Translations under genes and position numbers: made by a program
The notes under the pieces: model-generated
Told to the model about the DNA's origin: nothing
Seen by the model: only the letters and a program-made list of their open reading frames with translations
Database searches by the model: none
Shown here: in pieces, positions 12,001-24,000 of the stretch
How the letters are laid out: each line of letters opens with the position of its first letter
Position numbering within the stretch: the stretch's first letter is position 1
Source of the DNA: Apostichopus parvimensis
Taxonomy: Eukaryota > Echinodermata > Holothuroidea > Aspidochirotida > Stichopodidae
Assembly (NCBI GenBank): GCA_000934455.1
Contig: KN890332.1
Location: 65,983-93,211 of the forward strand
Length of the DNA stretch: 27,229 nucleotides
Direction: 5' to 3'

Positions 12001-15000
12001 TTTGGTGTGATTTTTTTGTTTGATTTTACATGCCACATAGAACTGCTTATTATCAGCAAATATTTATTGGGCTGCTTTCGAAAGTCTGCGTACAGTAACT
12101 GACGTGTGTTGTAATTTTGGTAAACTGCTAGGTTAAACTTGACTTCTCGCAAGTAGATTTTTTTATGCAATTTTAAGTGGCCCAAATCTTGAAATTCTAA
12201 GCCTGAGTTGTGTTTCATGTCTAACCACAGTATCACCATGTGTTCTTGATTTAAAGGTACGGTGTCCTGACATGCAATCCAAAACTATCTGCCAATCAGT
12301 ACGGCTGTAAAGTAATCCTGGAGAGGGTCCGCATGGAAGACTGGATGCTCGGGTAAGTGGTTTTCCAGGAAAATTTCTTCCATCTGATTATTATTATTAT
12401 TATTATCATTGCTCTCAGAAAATATATAAGTGTTTTTGCAAGGTTTTCTTGGCTTTTTTAATATTATGGGATTTCTTTTTCAAGGATGAATGATGTTAAA
12501 TGACATCCAGTTCATATGAAGTTAAAAGAATGTTGGTTGGTTGAGTTATTAGAATTTATAAAACTTATAACAATTTATAAAAATCATAAAACATAATCAT
12601 GTATGCCTGAACTGAGGAACCAAGGTCATCTGCAAGTTAGCATTAAAGGAGCATCCCATTGAGTCTTAATCATTTAAAGTTTAATATCTTGAAAACTGTA
12701 ATAGCAATGTTTTGCTGTGTCAGTAGTAAATAGTAAGTAAGTTTCTCTATTCTCTCCCAGTGGGAGATGCTATAATGACCAGCAATTATACGCAACCATT
12801 GAAATTTGAAGGTAACAATAGCCGTTTATATTAAACATATTAGTTTAGAACGTGCCTCGTCTAATGTGTAGGGTGAAATGTCTCTTTTAAACACGCAAGA
12901 AACATGAAACTTGGATGGAGGTACCGTGATGCTTCAGGGGTAAATGAACAGGATAATCCACCATTCCCAAAGGCCTTTATTTAATCAGTGTTTTTCTTCT
13001 CTGCCAGTAAAACCAAAGTTTTCTTGAAGTACTATCACCAGGATAAACTGGAAGATGATTTGAAGGCACTCGGCAAGAAGGTTATCCAGGGACAGAAAGG
13101 TAAGTTGAAAAGTGAAAAGGAAATTGTGGCAGTAGAGTTATTATTAATTTCAGTGTACCAAATTTTTAAAATGTACCCTATTGCATAAGGAAATTGTTGA
13201 TTAAAAACAAATTCATAGATGATAAGGTAGAATGTAAAAATATAATCATCCCAACTTATAGCTCATAGCTAATAGCGCATAGCTAAGTCAGTAGCACACT
13301 GTATTTATCCTTTATGTCACTGGTGTCAATCCACTCTATTCTAGCCTAATGTTCGGCAGCTCTTTCAAAGCTTTTATAGTTTGGATGAATTGCTGCCATT
13401 TTATCCATTGAACAGGTTATTAAGTTCAATATAAAACTGTCCTAAACAGCTGACAAGTCTGTTTTTCTCTCACAGTCGTTCGTGGTTTCCTGGCTCGACG
13501 AAGGTTTGCCAGAATTCTTGCAAAATATCGGAAAGAGAAGGAAGATTCCCACGCTTTCCTGCTCAGTCTAGCCAAGAAGAGTCTCCAGCAGCAGCAGAAG
13601 TTGTTGAATATTCATCAGATGGACAAACACCTCCCTGAAAGTAAGAGCAATGCATACATTCAAATATGCAAAAAGTTGTTGAATATTCATATGATTTTGA
13701 ATATTTATATGAGTGAAACTCAGTAGCGTGGGAAAAGGGGAGGCCAAGGGCGGCAGTGGCCCTATACCTCCCATTGTCGATTGGGTGGAAATGGTTAAGT
13801 GTAGCTGATCGTATACATTCCCTTGTGGAAGAATTAGACCACTGTTACAGGAGTACATGCACGCCCCTTTTCAACCTCCCACAAAAAATCAAGAGTATTT
13901 ATTAGCTTAACCTTACATTTGAAACGAATTATTGGTCTAATATTTTAGTCTAAACATGCCTCAGAATGCACCGTTTGGCATGTAAATATTAATTTTTACT
14001 GGACAAAGACCCGCAGAACCCACTACATGGTAGCAGACTTCCATGACCCCAGCGCCACATCCCCTCCCATATGAAATCATTTACCCTTCCACTACACCTT
14101 GTCCTTACCTAACTCAGTTTCGAATTTTCCCCACCCCTCCTCCCCACCTTTCAAATCCTGTGAATGACACTGAATAAACATAATACACCCTGTGAGTGAG
14201 AAAAATAATACACCCTGTGAGTAAGTGTGTGAGTTTGTTCAAATATGTTAAAGTTGTTGAATATTCATATATGAATAGACTTTTGCCCTCTGAGAACGTC
14301 CAGCTTATTGGGGACAAGCAGAGCACCTGTGGTTGTAAAGTCACTTTTGTTCTACATTTGGTCTGTGTTTTCCTAAAACTTTGTAACACTCTTGATATGT
14401 AAGTTGAGTTATAGTTAAACTAGAATACGGTAATTATGTTTCATCAGAAAGTTTCATTAAAATGTGTCCTTATTTTTCCAATTATCCTCAGAGTTTTTGA
14501 AGATGTTAAAAAGCGCAAATGGAGAGGTCATCCAGTTTGATGCTAACAATCCACCTCTCACACCTCCACCCTCTCCGCCACCACCAGAACCAGAAGAAGA
14601 AAAGCCCTCTCCTCCTACCCCAACTGCCGCGCCACGTTCTGCACCCCTACTGCTGATGCCTGAGCCCACATCCAACGGAGCAAACTCTGTAGAAGTGGAA
14701 GAAACAGAAGACAAACAGGTAGATTTGTACATTAAAGAAAAGAAAGAAAACGGTCGCTGATTTATTTAGCTTACCTAATAAAACATGCCTCAAGAAATGA
14801 TATTATTGAGTTCAGATGTCGGAAAATTAATTTTGTGAATATTCCATGACAAGATGCTTCAGGCATTAAAGGGTGGCTTACGTAATCACCTTCGATACAG
14901 AAGTTGCTTCTAAAACTTTGAACTGTGTCCATATGCAGGTGCAAACATGGTCCTAAGTGGTGGTAAGCACTAGACCACGGACATTGCATCTAATCCACCT

Positions 15001-18000
15001 TCTTATGACTGATGTCATCAGTGTAGCTGGCTATCTACTTTACATGCTTGATTTTACACATTTAAAGAACATGCCAGATCCATTCAGTAGGAAACAGAAT
15101 CACTGCACCCCCCCCCTACCCCATTTCTGGATCTTAACAAATTGTGATGGAAAATAAGGCCATTTAATTGTGTGTACTGTATGTTATTTTTCCTGATCTC
15201 ATCTCAGACTCACTGTTGAGAACTCAAACCGTATGTAACTTATTTGTGAGATTTGGTTTAAATGATGTATGTTCTTGTAATGACAGCTTTTGAGTTGACT
15301 GCGATAATCTGCTATTAAAGAAGAGGTAATAAAGATAAGTGTATACGTAAACTGTTACTTTTTACGTTCACAAAACTTTGCACCAAGAACAACAAAACTT
15401 GGCATGAACTTCAAAGGTTTTTAAATGAAAGTTAATTTCCTGTAAAGTTTGTGTGATTGAAAGTTTTGTTTTTTGTATTTGATTTTGTCTTTAATAACTT
15501 ACTAGTTGACATCTGTAGTCACAATAAATCTCTTAAGTTTAGTCTTAAGGAGACACAAACCCAATCATCATTATTTATTGGTCTATTTGATAGAGATGAA
15601 TGTCACGAACAACTTCCTCAAACAGCTAAGAAAAATCATATTCCATTTGGGAGGTATCGGAGGTTTTATGTTCCTTCATACACAAGGCTACAGATTTTGA
15701 TCAAGTCTAAAGGTGACATCATTGGGCCTTTTGTTCTTCATTTTCTCTCTGTTTTTTTTGCTTTATTTATTAACATGCTTATTTTTTCTGTAATGGAGAT
15801 GAGTTTTTGCAAATGTTGAATATAAAATATTGACCCTCTTTGCATGACGAAATGATTACATTGGTTTCAGTGTTAAAACTCTTAACATCGTACCTGCAAA
15901 AAAGAAAGAAAAACAAAGTCAATAAGAAAAACAAATAAATTAAAAGTTTTCAGATCCTAGGGGCACTATGACATCACAAATTTACAAAATGACAGCAATT
16001 GGGGCAAGATTTATTCTCGCTGTCTGGGGGGAGTTTTTCTTCACAAAAACATCTCTGTCATCTAAGCTAAACGTAGTGGTATGGTTTGTATCTCCTTTAA
16101 GACTATTGAAGTAGGTTTGAATATTATTTATGACTTTTGCCAGGTGATGCCTCGCAAAATATGGCTGTGCAAACGAAACAGTCTGAAAAACATGATTATT
16201 TTAACTTTTATGAGGAGGAGGAAGAAGAAGGCAGCAAAGAAGACGATGAAAAAGAAGAAGAAGAAGAAGAGTCTGGTTCTGAAGATGAGGAGGACCAGGA
16301 ACAAGAGGTTGAGATCCAGGAGGACATATTCGTAAAGAAGAAGACGCTAAGAAGGACATTTGGTGGAGCAGGAGGTAAAGGAGCTGCCTCCAAGAGATGG
16401 TTTCAAGAAACTCAGTACAATGGCTTAAAGGAGTCTCTCCCCTTCCTGAACTGGTTCCACGGTATTATAACGAGACGGTAGGTCATTGCATAGGTGGTGT
16501 GCATCAGTATCGCCAGGATTTTTGTGTAAAGTTTTGTATAGATTCTGTTGTAATTAACAGGATTTTTGAGCCATAGAATTGAATTTACACATGTTATTGG
16601 GTATTCTTGATAAGACTTAGTGACAATGTAAGTTCTGGTATTAGTGACTATTCATTCGGTTGGTCATAATATTATTTGACAAATATGTGTACAGTTTTGT
16701 AAGAAAGGGAATTGAAAAAAAATGCGAAAGAAATATTTGGCAAGAATGGGATTGGAATCAGGGACATCATGGTGTAACAAGTCCGCCATGTGTTACAAAA
16801 GCGTTTTGTTTCTGATTGGTTGCAGAATCTGATATAACTATAACAGTATCACTGAAGACTTAAAATAATATATGAATTTGTGAAGAATTGTACATAATAG
16901 TCAAACAGCCAGTCAAATTACAGTCTTACTGAGGACTCAAAATAATATTAGAATTTGTGAAGAATTGTACATAATAGTCAAACAGCCAGTCAAAGCATCT
17001 ACTTACAGTCTTACTGAGGACTTAAAATAATATTTGAATTTGTGTAGAATTGTATTCAATAGTCAGACAGCAAGTCAAAGCATCTATTTACTGTCTTACT
17101 GAGGACTTAAAATAATATTAGATTTTGTGTAGAATTGTATATAATAGTCAGACAGCAAGTCAAAGCATCTATTTTACAGTCTTACTGAGGACTTTAAATG
17201 AGACAAGTGTCTCTGTAGTATCTGGTTTATGATCAGACAACAAGTGCTAGCACTGATTTTCCGATCAATGTTTCTGTAAATTGATGTCATGATTAGTGAC
17301 CAGGTGACATGTCATATAATATCTTACTGTAGCTGATTTGGCATTTTAAGTGAGCCCAAACTTTGTCAAAAAACATATAAATATGTAAACCACAGGAAGA
17401 ACATCAATATATAAGTTGTTGAAAATAAAAAGTTTCTCCAAGTTAGATAAAATTTGTTGATGGTTTGCAGAAGGTATGACCCCATCCTCCCTTGTGAATT
17501 GGTCCTTGGATTCAGGTTTCTGTCTACTTTCCTCCATCAGACAATCTGAGAAGTTACTAGCTGATCAAAATTCTGGTGCTTTCCTCGTCAGAGTCAGCGA
17601 GTCCAGATTTGGATACACTGTGTCTTTAAAGTAAGAGGGTTTTTCTTCTTCACATTACTCATGAAAATTATAAACATATAATCAAGACACCGAATAAGGA
17701 AGTGAAAAAAATAAAAAATGGAAAACTATGAGAAGGTTTTATCCGGATGCGGACTTGAAATCGGAAAAATATTTTAGCCGCAAGTGTGGTGTGGGTACCA
17801 TGCGGTATTTCTTAATAGCCATTGTTAGCACATTTGGTATATTCAGCAGCCATATGGTGAGTATGTCTGTGTTCTATATTATACATTGAACAAGAAAATG
17901 AAAAGTTGTCTTCTCAAGAAATGAAAAAGGGTTTCTGCAATCTTTTCTGGCCAGTTAGATCTTCAATCACAATCAGACTTCAGTTTTCGATGTTTTTTTA

Positions 18001-21000
18001 GGGGGGTTTTGGTGGGTGGTGTGGGGAAGGTAGGGATGGGGTTGGGGCATGGAAATGGGATAGTGTGACAGGTCACGTACTCGCTAAAGCGCTGACAATT
18101 TGCATTGTAGTACCCTTTAGTTTCTTGTCAAAATATACAATCAGACTTCAGTTATAAGGGATGTTTTTGGGGGGGGAGGGGGGTTGGTGTGAGGGGGGCA
18201 GGTGGGGGATGGGGATAGGGCATGGAAGTGGGATTGTGTGGCAGGTCACATACTTGCTAAAGCCATGACAAGTTGCATTATAGTACCATTTGTTTCTTGT
18301 CAAAATATATTGTTATTAGACAGAAGAGGCAAAGCTTACATGGTAATGTTAATATTTGTAAATGACTTTTTCAAATGGGGGGGGGTGGGGTGGGAGGGGA
18401 TTTTTGGATCAAATTACAAGTTGCTTCTCCTTGTGGCCAATTGGGAAGACAAATCTCAAAACCTCAAATTCTAGAAATGGATATAATCTGGCAACTTTGT
18501 GTACTTGCATGACATTTTATTATATGTAGCATAAATTGTTGTGTGATACTTTGATTCACTAATGTAAAATTGATTTGATTTGGGTTTCTAGGGCTGATGG
18601 AAGGTGCAAACATTTCGCTGTTGATCAACTGAGGAACAAACGTTACGTGGTGGTTGGAGAGGAAAGGGCGTTCAGAAGTTTGATGGAGCTGGTGAAACAT
18701 TACAGAGCCGTGAGACTTTTGTGTTTCGTTCAAAAAGAATTGTTCAAACTGTACCTGATCACGTCTTTTAAGGTTGTAATTTATGGAAGCAGTTGATAAA
18801 AATTGACAAAATGATATCATTAGATGTGTCTGTCTTGTTGGTCCAATACATGAGCTCCTTAAGAAGCTTTATGAATATTCAACAGTTGATAAATATTGAC
18901 ACATGATATCATTAAATGTGTTTGTCTTGTTGGTCGATGTCATAAGCACCTTAAGAAGCTTTATGAATATTCAGCAGTTGATAAAAATTGACCACCCAGT
19001 TGGGAAAATTTTGTCTATAATGTAGTGTCATATCCCGCTTCAGAGCACTCGTATTGTCAGTACGAGCAGTATGAATATCATGTTTCTATCAGATCAAGGT
19101 TAGGAACTGTTTGTACTGTCAATACCAGTGCTTTGAGAGCATGATATTGGAGTACAGTTTAGGGAGCTATTAGCATCAGGAAATTGTCCCAACTGGCTGA
19201 AATTGACACATGATACCATTAAATGTGTTTGTCTTGTTGGTCCATGTCATGAGCTCCTTAAGAAGCTTTATGAATATTCAGCAGCTCATTAAATGTGTTT
19301 GTTTTGTTGGTCAAAGTCATGAGCTCCTTAATTAAAAGCTTTACATTTATTCAACACAGTTTTGCCAAATTTGAGAAAAAGGTTTGTTCTCTCTATATTG
19401 TACTTCTAGCTACATGCCAGGATCTTCTTATAAATCTTCATGAATATTTGTCAGATAATGTCAAATATGTTCCAGGGAACATGAAATACTTGGTAGACAT
19501 GCCAATCACTCTTGAAATTAATAATAGTAATAATCATGTGACCTCTCCCAGTCATGTGATCAAAGTCACATGATCATTGTCTGACATGATCATTGTTAAT
19601 GCCTTCATCTTTTATCTCTTCTTTTTTAACGTTATCAGAATCCAATCTCTCCCTATGGAGATAAATTGAAGGAACCAGTGGGACAGGTAAGAGGGACATT
19701 TTTTTCTCTTTTAGATAAAGTAGTTCAAGTTTTAAATTTATATTTAATTTTCAAGTTGAAAACAAAATAGTAACCCTATTTCACCTGCCTATGATTCATT
19801 TAATTTATGTTGAAATGTCACACATTTTTCACATGTTTACTAAGCAATAATTGTTAGTTCAGTAAGTAACCAGGTTTCAGTATTTATGACAATATTTAAT
19901 TGTTTCTATGTTTCTCCTTTACAAGGAGGAAGATGAATGTGACTATGACGACCTCCTCCAAGGCTTACCTTCTCCGAGTAGCAGCCAAAGGAATTCACTG
20001 GTGGTTCTTGAAGGTGCTTCAACAACAACAACAACACAAGCTACCAATGGTGGTCAGGTAAGTCATCACCTCTGACAAGGTAGGAGTCAAAATCTCAGCC
20101 ACTATTACCAGAAAATGTTACAATTTGGGGTAACAATTTTTATGAATAGGTTTAGATTTTGATTACACGGTAGTTGTTCTTTGCAATACCTTATTGGTGG
20201 GCAAGGTTGGGAGGCGTAAGGGATGGATTAAATTTGCCAAGACATAGCAATGTTCCTTCTTTTTTTAGCAGAGTTATGACTTTTCAAAATCATAATTAAA
20301 ATTAATTCATTATCCTGGTTACATCAGCTTATAATGTCAATTAACTTTATAGACAGTAAATTAGGGAATTTAAACAAAAAATCAAAGAATTACTTTGATG
20401 TACAAAGACCTTGGTTTAATGTTATTTATTAATGTTGAGAAGGTATTTCATAACACTAATTGTTAGAAACCTAGACCAAATCTACATAAGGATAGCCCCC
20501 CCCCCCCCAATATGAAAATGTACAATCACATGTTACCTATTAACAGCATCAATGGATAGCACAATGTTTATCTTTCCATGAAATATATTTCAAAGGCTCT
20601 GGTCTTATTCAGTTATATTTCAGACATTTTGCAAAACAAAAATTGAAGGAAAATCAACAGTTTGGAAATATTTGACTTTTATGTAGAGATATACATAAAC
20701 GTTTTCTTACACACTGTTGAGTGCTATCCCTGCATTCATTTGGTCTTAACTGGATATGAACTACCAATCTGAACAAAAAATAATAGTTGGAAAAGTACAT
20801 CATCTGAATTCAAAGTATAATTTTCTAATAATTGTTGAGTGGAGAAAAGACCAGGTCCCAACAAATATTACAATTGTAAACATGTTGTTATTACAGTTCA
20901 GTGGGATTTGATGAAGATATCCACCCAAATTTGTTTGGGTGGATATCTTGCTTTAAGTTTTTTCTGGAACATATTGAAATATTTTGTAATCTTAAAATGT

Positions 21001-24000
21001 ATAGTCTAACTCACTCCACAATTGTTTTCTTCATAAAAATTTGTAGCAATTTTTCTGTTGCTTTATTTCATTTTTTGCTTGATCCCCCCATCATTTTTTG
21101 CTTGTTGGGGGGGTGGGGATGGGACGGCAAAGCTGATATATTCATCATTTGTGGAATGTTTGGTCACATCTGTGGTCTCTTAAGCATGTTCATCAGCACA
21201 TCTTTCTATTGCAACAAGGAAAAGCAAGTTGCTACATTCATGAAACATTGAACTTTGTTTGCATTCTTTGGTGTTGCCCATTCTTTTCCTTCTTAGAACT
21301 TGAATTGCTGGTGTTCACAACTTCATTGTATATCAATATCTGAGTAATACTGTAGTTTGAGTAAATGGAATCATTGGCACCTTCCCACACTTCGGCTCTA
21401 TATCGAAAGATTCCAAAAATTGTAAATAGATTATTTTTATGACTAAGTGTCTAACTCAAATGTTTGCATTCTTTACAATTTGCAAGGCTTTTTATTAGTT
21501 TCTCTTTGTTCTCAAAGAAACATCAGAGATACTGTGTTTGGACAGTCCCTTTTGACATTTTTGTATTCAATATTGAATTCCAACAGTTACTGTGCAAACT
21601 TTCAAAACCTTTGAACAAGTGGAAAATATTTGTTGCCGTTTAAAATGTATTTCGGTTTGTATCACGCCTGAGGCAAGCCAAATGCCCAACAAATCGAAAA
21701 ACTTGGTTTACCATTCGATAATCATGGTTTATCGGTCGAAAATCCAGGTTTATCTGTAGATAATCCTGGATTGTCCCTGACAAACCCGGATTTTCTATCA
21801 CTAATCGGTTCAGTTGATTTTCAAAGCTTTATTCGATAATCCAGGCTTATCAGTTCAAAAATGAAGGTTTATTGAATTTGGTTCAATTAACCAGGTTTTA
21901 TTCCTTGAGCATTTGGCTTGTATGGCAAGCCAAATGCCCAATAAATGGAAAAACTTGGCTCATCGTTCGATAATACAGGATTATCTAAAATACTTTGACA
22001 GTCCTTGATAATCAATTGAAATCTAGGATTTTCGGTTAATATTCCAAGTTATATTCGAAAATCCCAGTTTATCAGTCAAAATTCCTGGTTTATTGGCGAC
22101 AACCCCAGGATTATCGATTGATAAACCTGGATTCTCTACTGATAAAGAAGGGTTATTGATCGACAAACTGGGTTTTCTAGTTTTTGGGCAGTTGGCTTGC
22201 AAGTATCAAGACAGGAGAAGAAACAGTTGAAGAAATAGTTGAAAAACAGTTGAAAATTGAAAGCTCCCCCATATCACCCCCCCCCCTTTCTCCCCAAAAT
22301 GATAAAGAAAGAAAGAAGAAAAGCCCTTTGACAACAAAGGCCTTTGACAAATTTTGTTGGCATTATTTACTCCATCCCTAGCAAAATATAATTACCCAAC
22401 AGCCATTTAGTTGTGTTTGTCAATTTTTCCCTTCAAGCCCTGTAGCATATCAGCAAATTTTTGAGATATTTCAAGATTGTATATTAGCAAAGTTTAAGTA
22501 TGTTTTTTCAATTCTCATTGCATGCATAGTTTCTGGTTTCTTCTGTTTTGGTTTTTTATTCATTAGTTTGTCATCATTAGTTCAAACAGATTTCTTGTTT
22601 TAAATCTTGTATATGGTTTCCATGGCATGTTTAACCCGCTTTTGAAAACAAGAAATTTATTTTATTCAAGTGCTGTCAACTGGTTCAAAGTGATTTACAT
22701 ACTGTCTATGTCTGTGCCACCTTCCTCTTTGTTTTGTGCACACTTTGCCACACTGCATAGTTGAAATCTATGTCATGCAACTCCGCCGCTCTCTCTGTAT
22801 ATTTTTCGTATTTTAAACGTCTGTCGGTTTGGTTTTGTTGCTTCAGTTCTGACCTCTGTTTGGGCAGGCTAGATAAGTGTTGAATGAGGGGGTCTATATA
22901 TATTCAGGGGCAAATCGAAGAGACCCTGTCAAGTAGCTCTTAGTTGACCATCAAATGTCTAACAGATGTGTGACATATCTACCCCAAGACATCATGCCTT
23001 CTAAAGGAGAGTTTTAAAGAACAAATTTTTTTCCCCGTTGCCCTAGAGATAATTTACCAAAACATCCACGATGGGGGCTACCATTCTTTACAATTTAAAT
23101 ATTCTTGAGTAAAAGACCTTTAAAATGCCACAGACTCAGCATTAAACAAAGTGACTGGGGTGCCTAGTCTAACACACAGACGATGAGGTGAGATCTTTAG
23201 CAGCATCACTAACATTGCTGAGCAAAATAGGACTTTCAGGGCCAGTGGCGGAGCATCCATACAGTCAGAGGGGGCGGATGCGCCCCCCCCTGACTGACTC
23301 AAATGGACTGCTGGCGCCCTTTTCAGCTTTTTACCACTTTTAACTTATTGGCGATTATTGACTTTTTCATTGTGCTCTCATCTACCTATTGACATTTGTC
23401 ACATTATCTGCAAATTAGCAAGGCTCGGAAAGGGTCATTTCAGGCGATCTAGGGAGTATCTTTTCTCAAAAAATTCTGTACTCTCCGCGCCAACCTGTGG
23501 TGGCGCTCCGCTTAGATAGTGTCAAAAGCGCCACCACAGACCATTCTCGCCTCCCTGACCAATACCCCTAGCTCCGCCACTGTTCAGGGCCTTGTTTACA
23601 TGTTTACAATCTGTAATACATGCTATGGTACACTCTTTGGGGTGTGAAATTGTGAATAGCGTTCTAAATGCTGGTTAATAATAATAATAATAATACATTG
23701 CAAACGTGTAAACTAGGCGAGGGTATGTTATTCCATCCTCAAAATGTTTATATATCACTAAAAATTACAAAATTATAAAGTACACCCAAACTGATGGCTG
23801 ATATGTTGATTTTGACTGAAAAGGAGTATATCATCTATTTAACAGATATGGGTTAATATCTTGAAACTTGGAATAGCTACACAAAACAACATGGTATCAG
23901 TTATTTCCACTTGGTTGTCATAGCCACACTAAATTTCTGCCTTAACCTCATTCTTTTAAAAAAGGGTCAGGCATTTTATGCATTTTCTCTTCTTACTGCA

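Larger units (their letters stand above)
16478..17540 (+). other. Intron 22
   Basis: 1,063 bp. Contains a possible tRNA-derived remnant on the minus strand (16746-16798) and an about 85-bp tandem repeat (16844-17196). No exon recognised. Confidence 0.75.

Noticed and set aside
13722-13800. hAT-like left end CAGTAGCGTGGG followed by G-rich sequence
   Set aside because: No matching right end or 8-bp duplication found downstream; at most a truncated fragment.
14457-14732. Minus-strand Gly/Ser-rich ORF opposite exon 20
   Set aside because: It is the complement of the Pro-rich coding segment; its composition follows from that and it has no family features.
16208-16393. Minus-strand Ser-rich ORF opposite exon 22
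   Set aside because: Complement of GAA/GAG repeats gives poly-Ser; no independent gene signal.
22184-22381. + strand ORF with [17 protein letters not shown] and a Pro/Lys-rich end, as an extra tail exon
   Set aside because: Its start lies inside the inverted-repeat element and the stretch has no usable GT donor before its stop. The Lys/Glu content comes from A-rich sequence, and exons 26 and 27 join in phase without it.
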